Assembly (NCBI RefSeq): GCF_040183065.1
Contig: NC_091128.1
Coordinates: forward strand, 171,341,244 to 171,405,243
DNA from: Periplaneta americana
Taxonomy: Eukaryota > Arthropoda > Insecta > Blattodea > Blattidae
Reading direction: 5' to 3'
DNA length: 64,000 bases
Shown: positions 31,978-43,700 of the stretch, one piece after another
Layout of the letters: each line of letters begins with the position of its first letter
Position numbering within the stretch: the stretch's first letter is position 1
Made by a program: the position numbers and the translations under genes
Notes under the pieces: model-generated
Database searches by the model: none
What the model saw: the letters and a program-made list of their open reading frames with translations, nothing else
What the model was told of the DNA's origin: nothing

Positions 31978-34676
31978 TACAAACAAAAATTTCAAAAAAG
32001 CTATTTTCGGTTTCAGGGTGGTTAATTGTATATGTTAGGACCAATTATTTTTGGAAAATCGAAAATTACCAGAAAAATTTCGGCTACAGATTTATTATTA
32101 GTATAGATGTGATTAAGTGCACAGATAATTAGAAAATTAAGTTTGAAGTTTCAGCAGTCCGGCAACAATGCCGCTAACACACTCTACTCATGATACAGAT
32201 GTGAGAGATCAACGAACTCTGTGTGTCTTGGTAGGAGAACTGCTTTCTGCTTCGACATTGCCACCAGTTCGAATTGTGCAGTGACTTGAAATTAGAGGTT
32301 TTTAAAATTAAATTTACACGAAAACTGTCAACAGTATTGAAAATGGCAGAGAAATAAATTATTCTATATTAGATTTCCTATCAATATGGACAAAAATCAT
32401 GATCCTACTCGCAATAGTCACCGATTAAGAGGTTGTTAAACATTTGGGAAAAAATTATGAACTTTCCACCAGTAAGATATTACAGTTTTTTGTTATATAC
32501 AATATGGGCTATTCGCTCTGAAAATCTGTAAGGCTATTTCACTTCCACCCTGTATAATTATCATTATCTTCTCCCACCATTATCACTACCAACACCAGCT
32601 TCAGCGTACCAAGAGAGTAAAAGACAAGAGGCAATTGTTGTGAATCACATGAAAATGCCCTTTTGATGTGCTTTCGCTCACAAGACTTGCATACATTCTC
32701 CTTCTCCCTCAACCTCAGCTACTCGACATAGAGAGAACATCAGCTATAGTAGAAAATTTTTCCGGGCTATGAGGCCGTGGTCTGTTGATTGTGAGACCAA
32801 ACGTTTCGTTCACTGCTGCGGTGAACATCTTCAGTGGTGTCTATTGCTGGTGCGGCTGGTTCTACTGCGTGTGCCGCTTACAGTCTGCGCTGGCTGCATC
32901 GTTGTATATATAGTGCGGGAGGGGGGGGGGCCTTGCCGTTGTCGCCTCGGTCCGCGCTCGAATGTGTTTCGCAGGCGGGTTTGCTGTTTTCCACGCACTC
33001 CGCGTCCGGGGTTGTGTTGTTTAATTGTGCAACACAACACAACCCCGGACGTGGAGCGCGTGGAAAACAGCGAACCCACCCGTGAAGCACATTCGAGCGC
33101 GGACCGAGGCGACAACAGCAAGCCCCCCCCCCCTCCCGCACTATATATACAACGATGCAGCCAGAGCAGACTGTAATCGGCACACGCAGTAGAACCAGCC
33201 GCACCAGCAATAGACACCACTGAAGATGTTCACCGCAGCAGTGAACGAAACGTTTGGTCTCACAACCAACAGACCACGGCCTCATAGCCCGGAAAAATTT
33301 TCTACTATTGACGCCGGCCGTAAAAGCCTACACTCCAATATAAGAACATCAGCTGCTTCTCACCACAAAAGCTTCTGGCTACAGCGTTTTTATCACTTAA
33401 ACCAAGACAGTCCTGTAATTACAAGTGCTTATAACAGAACAGAACAAAACAAAATACAGTACCTGTTGTTTGAAGGGGGTACTTGAGCAGGACTTCTGGA
33501 GGTCGGAATCCCGGTGTGCCTGCCCTTGGAGCTGCCTGCATTTTGCGAATCATGCAAACAGAACATATTTGTGGTTTTCCATAGCAATGGCACTGCTGAC
33601 CTACAGGCGTTTTGGAATGCACTTGTGTCACAGGTGACGGCCTGGAAAATACCAGCTTCTGCTGTTGCTGTTGTGAAGACAGTGGTGGACTTACCAGATG
33701 AGACTTCACCTGGAAACATGGGAATTTGAATGTGTCATGAAGACAGATGATTCAGCAATCATTCTCACCACAGTTGGTCAATATGAAAACATTCACTACA
33801 TTCAAAACAAGTTAAATCTAACAACTGATACCTAATACCTTTTTTCACATAGTTAATATAAAAGGTCACAAATATATGACTCTGTTGGAAAATACACTGA
33901 AGACCATTAATCACAGTTCACAGAAATCAGGGTTATCAACTCCCTTGCATTTATCAAGATTTCTTGCATTTTACCTTTGTTTTTATTTTAAAAGATTTTC
34001 TACCTTCTATTTTCTTCTGGTTTGTCTTCTCAAATGTTCTTTGAATCATGTGAAATGATCATCCTTTTTTTAAAAGAAAGAGAGGTGGGGTTTTGTGTGC
34101 GTGCGTGTGTGTGTGTGTTTTTTTCAGTATATATTTCAACATGCCCCATTACATAGGTTGTAATCTTACATGTTTTCAGCTAGTTCTTCGTCAAGAGTAT
34201 AGTTGGTGTTACTTGCACACTCAAATGCATCGATCAAATTTGTTGTCAATTTACTGCCAAATGTGTGGAATCCCTCTTCATTAACCAAGTACTTTATACC
34301 CATATAATTCCTTTCTTGTTTAATGGTCATTTCACCAATATCTCGAATGCTATTATACTGTGGTCAGAGGAGCTCTCTTCCTCTCCGCATTTCTATTTAA
34401 ATATATACTTCAACAGTCGACTATTTGTTATTCAGTCGACTATTTGTTATTCAGTCGACTATTTGTTATTGTACAGTCGACTATTTGTTATTGTACAGTC
34501 GACTATTTGTTATTGTACAGTCGACTATTTGTTATTGTACAGTCGACTATTTGTTATTGTACAGTCGACTATTTGTTATTCAGTCGACTATTTGTTATTG
34601 TACAGTCGACCCAGCTTCTTCCTCTGTTCGTCTCAAATGTTGGTGTATCCCTGTTGTCATTAACTATATAGAGGTT

Positions 34677-34748
<72 letters not shown>

Positions 34749-37700
34749 CGTGTCTAATGCCGCCAATAGATGGCCCATTTTCAATGTTGAAAACCCGGTG
34801 CCGGCACGTAGCCTACTTCTGTCAAACAGCACCAAGGGGGCTGCCAGGCTTAATGTCCCCAGCCAACGGACAAATCACTTTCAACAGTGACAAGGCTTCT
34901 TTTCATATGCACTGTGGAAAGATTTGGGATTTCAGCCAGGCATATTGGAGCATAATTTAGTGATTAGAAGTTGTGCATCACCATCTCACCTAGTTCCGAG
35001 ATAGAACTTTTACATGAAAATCTCTGACCCCGCTGGGAATCGAGCCCAGGCCGGCTAGTCTGGAGACAGATTCGCTACCACAGAGCAAGGTCCCAGGTCG
35101 TTCAAAAAGTAAGTCCCAAAATGTGCTACATGTGAGTTCAATAGTAAAACTAATTTAAAAAGGTAAAAGGTAAAGGTATCCCCGTAACATGCCATGAAGG
35201 CACTTGGGGGGCATGGAGGTAGAGCCCCATGCTTTCCATGACCTCGGCACTAGAATGAGGTGGTGTGGTCGGCACCACGCTCTGACCGCCTTTTACCCCC
35301 GGGAAAGACCCGGTACTCAATTTTATAGCAGGCTGAGTGAACCTCGGGGCCGTTCTGAAAGTTTGGCAACGAGAAAAAATCCTGTCACCACCTGGGATCG
35401 AACCCCGGACCTTCCAGTCCGTAGCCAGCTGCAAAACTAATTTAAATGATTTTTAATGTTATTGTAAGACTATCAATTTCAGCTCCGGACTAGGGAAGTG
35501 TAGCTTAATAGAGGTTAGTCTATGTCATAAAATTATTTTGTTCAAAAGAAAAAGAAATAAGGTTAGTCTGTCATAATATTACTTTGTAGAAAAGAAAAAG
35601 AAATGAGGACGAAATATGGACAAACATAGTTATATAGACTTAAATTGTATTTTTATTTTATTTAAACACCCTGCTTGTGATACAGAAGATTTCAAGAAAT
35701 CTAATGTTACAAAGTGATTACTGTATGATTGCAAGTTGTGTTCTTAATATAGCCAACACACCTGGTTTCTTGTCCTTTCCAACACTAATACAAATTCACA
35801 GATAATTTTAAGAGTATGCCGTTGTAGCCACGAAAATGACAAGATCTGTGTCTATACAGTTTGTATAACCTGTGCAGGAGTCAACTAAATACATCTCAGT
35901 CATTCTGATTTTAGTTAGCATTGTAAATTGAAGCACAGCCTCGAAATTTGACAAACATACCTGAGAATTCTGCACCCTTACAAAGCTGGGTCCATTAGGT
36001 ATCTCTGGAGCTAGAGTCTGAAATTTTGGTCCACCTGAGTGGATGTTGCTGGTCACCCTTGGGGATCCGGCTGAGAACAGCTTCTTCTTTATGGCACTGT
36101 GCTTCATGTTCACACACTGGTCCTTCAGTGGAGACCGCATGCCCTCGTGCAGCATTCTACGCCGAGGGGTCTTCTTGCTGTTCGGCGGAGTGTTCTCATT
36201 TTTAACACCGAGAACCTAACATCAGGAAACAGAAGTTAACAGCAAAACAACTACAATCACATGCATTCCTACTGAACAAATTAATCATTCCAGGTAAATT
36301 TGTTCACAGTACACTGGCTCGCAAAACTTTTGTCCGATATACTGTACAATTTTTCTCGTTCTTAAGTTGGTATTTGTAGTCACTCTAGGACAGTAGTATA
36401 GGTGGCAGGTAGTCTCCCCGCAGGTAACAAACCACCCCTCCTCACAACAGAAAGGTTGAACCAAGCTACTTAGTAAACTTAAAGAGGATATGTTTACTTA
36501 GTGTTCTAGTGATATAGACCAATTTTATAAACACGGAATTTTGTAGCTCCTCCTCACACCACGTTTCTTTGTGCTGTAGCTTATTTTTCTTTGGCTGTTG
36601 CCATGGTAATGACACTACGTTAATCTATATATATAATTTGAACTGGTAATGGAAATTACGGGAAAACGGCTGAACGGATTTTAATGAGTGACCCCTCATT
36701 TTCATGCCTGGCAACCAAAGTTTTTCGGAAAAGTAGTAGTTTTCAGTGAAATGTCAATTTTCCTACATAATTTTCCTATTTTCCAAAATCCATCTGTTGT
36801 CAGTTTTGAGAACTATTTTATTGAATCACGGCCGACTTGATTGAATTTCAGAACAAAACACACACTACAATAAACAATAGGCTATTACACGAAGGCCATG
36901 ACCTGCAGGATTGCCGACATATTTAGAGCTCAATTCAATTTGTTATTAAAAACTGATTCTGTAGTGTATAATTTTCTGAGTACAGCTGTGTATTGGATAT
37001 TCAAATCTACGGAACTTGAGGTGGTTTGATGACATTATTGCCATTAGAAATTAAATATTATTATAATTTATATCATGATGGATCTATTTTTCATTAATTG
37101 TACATAATATTGATGCTATATTGATGACATGAAAGTGAAACGTTTTGTGGTTATGTAAGTAAATGCAGAGAATATCTTAATTTAGATCTTCATTTCTATA
37201 ATTTACTGAGTGGCTGCTATATATAACTACAAAACTTAAGTAAGATAATAATATTGTTATTAAAAATCAAATATTTTTATACTTATTAACCCAGTGGGGT
37301 TGCGTCTTTTTCATATACTTAATGGCGGTGTAGTGTAGATATTGATATGTGTCATTGTCTTCAGTATTGGCTCGAGAGAGCGCAAAAATTACAGTTCCTA
37401 AGGAAAGATCAAAAGGTATTACTTACTGATAAAATAAGAGGCCTAGAAAATTTTGTAGTCTCCAGATCATTTCAGCAAGATCTCTTAGTAGGATAAAATG
37501 ATTTTACACTCTACATTTCAAGTTCTACATGCAGCAGCTATACGAAAATGCTATTGTTCGAAAGCTTAGCAAACCTGACATTTTTTTTTTAATTTTGCCT
37601 ACAATCCGCAATGACCTGAAATAGCTACTGCTATCGTCCTGACATTGATACTTACGTTTTCGCGTTGAAACTCAAAAAGTGAAGTTGGATAGGTTCAAGA

Positions 37701-40700
37701 AAAAGTATTTGTCCTAAAAAAATCCATTCAGAGGGAGTATGTTCCATTATTATGGAAGCAAATAACTATCAAAAAGACAAGTATTCTTCATTGAAAATAA
37801 ATCTGAAAAATTTTTATTTGAACGTCTAACGAACTTAGTTTGCAGCAGCATTTGCTGCACAAGCCACTAGTAAAATTATATTGATTAAATGTGGCACTAA
37901 CAATATTAATAGATTAATATTCTAAAAATATCGGATAAATAATTTTATTAAGACAAATTGTTATGAGTAGGCCTATGTGTATAATTTAAAAATTGATTGT
38001 CAATTATATCCTGTAGGACACAGCAGTTTAATTTATATTTTGCACATAAAAAAAAAAGATTTGCATATTACTCTCATATAGTAATGGAAGGAAAATGTGG
38101 ATGTAACGAACTAAAAAATAAGCAAAGCATTCAGTATAGAAATAGCAAATGTCTGTGCTTTCAACACGAAACATGATATTGGAACCATATCTGATACAAC
38201 AAAGATGTGTAGATTGAGAAATTGTCCTGTTGAAAAAAAATATAATTCTATCAGGTTGCAATATGCGCATGCTAGTTAGCATATTTCCCATTATGTGGAT
38301 ATATTTGCTGGTAAGTCAAATTCTCTTCAATTTTACACAGAGTTCCTCCTCATAGCCTGGAAATCCATCCCCAAACAGCTACAGAAATACGTCCACTGCG
38401 TTGTGTTGATGTTACATATTCTGGCTGGAACCTTGTGGACCCAATAGACGAAATACCTGAATAGGCCCGTGACTAGTGTTTGAGAACATCTTTTAATCTG
38501 AAAATATTACATTTTCCCATGGATATTCATAATATTCTTGTCAAAATGCGATGTGATCTATTCTATTTTTATGATCCAATATGATATTTATACGTGCAGG
38601 GAAGATGAAAAATTTTCCTGGAATACTATATAATACCCAAGAGAAATAAACAACATGTTTTAAACATTTCGGTGCAAAACAGACTCAATGTTTTATTTCT
38701 GTCGGTTACATATACCGTTATTGCTCTAAAAGGTTGTCTTTGGTTCGATTAGCTAGCTATGTACCTGCAACTCAGAGTTCAAATACCTCCCTTCCCAGGA
38801 CGACATGTGGAGTGGGGTATGTAGACATATTACCAACATAATATCTCACAAAGTTCACTTCCACATTATTTCATAGATAAAAGTTTTGCGAGCTAGTGTA
38901 CAAAGCCCAATATAAAAAAGACCACTGCAAAAATACCCACAACCAAAACGTCAATCAAATAATGCCACTAGTAAAAATTTCCAATATGCAGAAATGTACA
39001 CAAATCAAAATGACAGCTGGTATAAATAATTTTGATCTACTAAGAGAAATGACAAACTGGTTAAGCCCACACCTTACTCCTAGAAGGTGACAATACAATG
39101 TTCTCCGATGATATGTAATTGTGAGAGATGTTGTTTTCATTTGTTCTTGGTTGGAGAGCAAGCCTCTTGCGTTTGTGAAGATCAGGAGTGTCAGCACACA
39201 GCGAAACGCTTGAATTCTTGTCATCCTGGAAAAAAAAATGAACAAGTAGACACAAGCCAACAAAAATGCAACATTAAAAAATCAGTGCTGGACTCATATA
39301 CATTTCTCCAGGGGACCGGGGAGACAAAGACACAGGGGAAAGTACGAGGCGCATCCAGAAAGTAAGTTTCCCTATTTTAAAAAAAAAAGAACACACACTT
39401 TCAGGAAAACATTTATTGGCAACAGGTACAGCAATGTTTCAGCTATTTTTCAACATAGCCACCATCAGAATTGAGACACTTGTCGTATCGTGGGATCAAG
39501 TTTTGTATCCCTCTGTCGTAGAACTCTGCCGCCTGTGAATGGAACCAGCGTGTGACAGACGTCTTCAGCTCTTCGTCGTTGCCAAAACGCTCACCGGAGG
39601 ACAGGAATTTCTTGAGGTGCAAGAAAACGTGAAAATCGCTAGGAGCAAGATCAGGACTGTAGGGTGGATGATCAAACAACTCCCAGCCAAATTCCGTCAA
39701 AACAGCTGCTGTACGCAGAGCCGTATGTGGACGAGCATTGTCATGGAGGAGCACAACACCTGCAGTAAGCATTCCACGCCTCTTGTTTTGAATGGCACGT
39801 CGCAATTTTCGCAGTGTTTCACAGTAACGGTCAGCGTTCACTGTTTCACCTCTTGGAAGGAAGTCATGAGCAGAATGCCCTTACTGTCCCAGAACACCGT
39901 GCACATCACTTTCTGTACCGACAGCGTCTGTTTGAATTTCGTCCTGACCGGAGATCCACTATGCCGCCAATGCATTGACTGCTGCTTGGTTTCCAGGGTG
40001 AAGTGCGAAATCCAAGTCTCATCACCCGTGACGATCCTGTCGAGGAACTCGTCGCCGTCATCGTGATACCGTTGCAGAAATGTCAATGCTGCTCCTAAAC
40101 GTTGCATTTTGTGTTCGGGTGTCAGGTTTTTCGGCACCCACCTGGCACACACTTTTTTGAACAACAGGTGCTTAGTGACAATCTCATGCAACAAGGATCG
40201 CGACATCTGCGGAAAATGCTGCTCAGCTCCATAATCGTGAAGCAACGGTTCTCCATGATGCACTGCCGCACCAGCTCAACACGATCATCACTGATGAGGG
40301 ACAGTCGCCCACTGCACTCTTCATCATGTGCACTTTGACGACCCTCGGAAAACTGCCTACACCAGCGACGCACCATCTGCTTACTCATGATGTTCAGCCC
40401 ATAGACCTGACAGAGCTGCAATGAATTTCAATTGGCGCAATGCTTTGTGCATTAAAGAACTTTATCACCGACCGAACTTCACAGGCGGCGGGAGAAGGAA
40501 TAAGAGCTTCCATTTCGGACCACTGCTGCCACGCTACTGGCACCAGGCGGGACCTGTCCGGCTGGCATATGATTGATACGTCATAGATCTGTTACGCATG
40601 CGCAATTGACACGGCTAATTACGTTTACTTTCAAGGGGAAAAAATCGGGAAACTTACTTTCTGGATGCGCCTCGTAGTTACAAAGCAAAATGAATCTATT

Positions 40701-43700
40701 GAAAAAATAAACAGTAACCTCTAAACAACATTACTTCCACCAACATTAAGCATCTGCATAGAAGACACTATTTTCAAACACAACTTAAATCAACTGTATT
40801 AGGTTAAGATTACAATTTATAACCAGCCTTTTTGTTTACATTAATATAATATGATTTTATTTGTCTTTGATGTTCACTTTAACATTTTTTTTTTCTTTTT
40901 ACTTGGCGATTTAACGAAGCTGTATCAACTACTAGATTATTTAGCGTCGATGGGATTAGTGATAGTGAGATGGTATTTGGAGAGATGAGGCCGAGGATTC
41001 GCTATACCTGACATTCGCCTTACAGTTGGGAAAAACCTCAGGAAAAACCCAACCAGGTAATCAGCCCAAGTGGGAATCAAATCTACGCCCTAACGCAATT
41101 TCATATTTATTACAAAATATAAAACTAAAATACTGGTATATAAAAATATAACAATAATAATAAATTAAAATATAAGTTATATATACATTTTTATTTTATT
41201 CTATTTTTTATTTTATTTTTTTTTTTTGTAATTTCAGCCAATTTTGCCAAAATATACAGTAAAATATCATTATAACGAAATAAGTCATGTTGCGAGATTA
41301 GTGACTTGTGTCTTGAGATTGGAGGACCATGCTGAGAGATTAGTGAACTGTGTTTGGCAGAAAAAAATTAAATGGGGACAATAAGGGAACAATTACATGA
41401 AAAAAAGCTAACATAAAATAATTCAGAAACATCTGCATCATAGTACACATATCTAGATATTTAATGACCACGTGGCCATTATGCAATATTGTAATTATAA
41501 AATATGTTCCTACTTGCTAGCGAATTGTAGCCTACCCTATATTTAAAATATTTTTCGTTAAAAAGGTAGATTTGTTCGGCACGAGAGTGAAATTTGTATT
41601 TCGTTATACTGATTTTTTTTTCTTAAAAACGAAATGTGTTAAATTGAAATTATATGGTAAAAAGGTAGGAGACATAAAATAATTTCCTAATACTGAATAT
41701 TTCCTTATACTGGCATTCATTATAACGATATTTTACTGTATTATACAGATAATCCACAAGAAAACTTAAATCTTGTGATGTGATGAATGCATGGTTTTGT
41801 GCCTCATCTTATTCTAAGGCTATGAACTCCAACTTCAATTACACGATATTGTGTGAATATGGATGAAAGTAAGGATAGGATGGGTATTTTCCGGGCTAGA
41901 GGGCCGTGGTCTGTCGGTGTTACAACCAAACATATCGTCCACTACTCCGGTGGACATCTTCAGTGGCGTGGTACACATGTGCGGAGAGATCTGCTGTGTG
42001 TATCAGGAACTGGCATTGAGACTGGCAGCACGTCGATATTTAAGGTGTGGAACTGTTGTTGCTTGTCGCTGTCGCCGCGGTCCGCACCAGTGGCTTCGGT
42101 GTTCTGATTGTTTGTCATAGTGTCTAAATGTGGGAGAGAAAGGGTTTGATGTGTGTGCTTCTGAGGGCCGGATACCAAGCTTTGTTGACCTTGAGTCCTT
42201 CCTCCTTATGGTTAAAGTTGTTTTTGTGTTTATGAATTTCAATAGCTTCCCGATGTAACCTGGCATAGAAGTGTGGCAAGATGCTTAGGATGTTGGTGTC
42301 CTGGAACCTGAAGATGTCCACCGTAGTGGACGAAACGTTTGGTTGTAACACTGACAGACCACGGCCCTCTAGCCCGGAAAATACGCATCCTATCAACACC
42401 GACCGTGAAAGCCTACATTCAAAGTAAGGACGTTCAAATTGTATACATTTGCAACACTGATTTCATATATTCAGTTGTAAAAAAAAAAAAAACAGAAAAA
42501 CATTATAAACAAGTGAATTTAAATATTGTTTTTTAAAATTCACTGATAGAACATTAACAAATTTTCTTTTGCTCAGGGGAATAAATACCACTGGTGATAC
42601 CTTATGAATTCATCATTCCAGAAACTGTTTTGCTTTGTATGATTAGCTTCAACTGTAAAGATTAACTACAAATTCCACACCTCTTCACGTTTTCTTTTCT
42701 TATGCTGCTGTGTTGATCCAGGAAATGGGGATCTCAATGTATCTTTATTTACTTCTTCATGCTTCTTCCTTTTGAACTGTAATGCTACACCAGAGTTACT
42801 GGTGTCAGTTGCAGGAAAATCTGTAGTTATGCTTTGTGCAAGACCAAAGTCAACCAACAGGAATCTGTAACAAGATAGACCAAGAAGACAACTTTACCAA
42901 TTGATTCATGTTTACAACACCTCTTTAATAGATTCACATTACCAGTAAATTTCCTACAAACATTGTTTTAATTAATACATTTATAGCTTACAATTAACAC
43001 TATAGTTCTTTTTTTAAACAGTGTTTTACTTTATTTTGCACATAGCTAAAATTTGACCTTGACTACATCTCTGCAGATGAAACAAAAAATCTCCCTCCCC
43101 TCCCCCCTCTCTCTCTAGTGCCTACCCATTTCAATTTGAAGACAGAATTTGGACTCACTTCGTCTCAAATTTCATCATTTAAATTTGTACCTGTCACTTC
43201 TCTTTAAATAGAAAGGTCATTTTCTACGTACAAAAATATTTTGACAGCTGAATGCATGAACTTGATTGCTGAAAATCTGGAAAGTGTGTTAGTAGTTTTT
43301 TTTTTAATTGGTTATTTTACGACAGTTTATCAACAGCTATGATTATCTATTGTCTGAGTGAGATGAAGATGATAATGCCGACAAAATGAGTCCAGGTCCA
43401 GTGCTGAAAGTTACCTAGTATTTGCTCTTAACCCCTTACTGCATAGAACAGTTTAATATTCGAATAACTTAAATAGTTCTCTCCTTCTCAACTGATGTCA
43501 CATGATCAAATCCAGTTATTAACAGTGTGCCATATCTGTTCCAGTATGCAGTTTGAAATATTATATGCTTATTTTATAAGTAGGGAACGGAATTTGGAGC
43601 AGTAAAAGCTAGTATTGGCATCTACACAGCCATTTGTTTACAACCCTTTATACAAAGTCCTCCCCTCCATGACATACTCGCAGCTCTCTGCACGTCAACA

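Noticed and set aside
32769-33285. Matching 129-135-codon frames on both strands
   Set aside because: They are mirror images produced by the palindrome, not genes.
34414-34610. CRISPR-like array
   Set aside because: Units are contiguous with no unique spacers, and the context is an insect intron.
34265-34960. Several open frames of 68-132 codons across the minisatellite and TG repeat
   Set aside because: They arise because unit lengths and dinucleotide repeats lack stops in several frames at once; translations are simple repeats.
35095-35130. Mariner end (TTCAAAAAGTAAGTCCC)
   Set aside because: Resembles a mariner terminus but no partner repeat was found nearby.
39539-40066. 175-codon plus-strand frame
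   Set aside because: Antisense to the mariner transposase.
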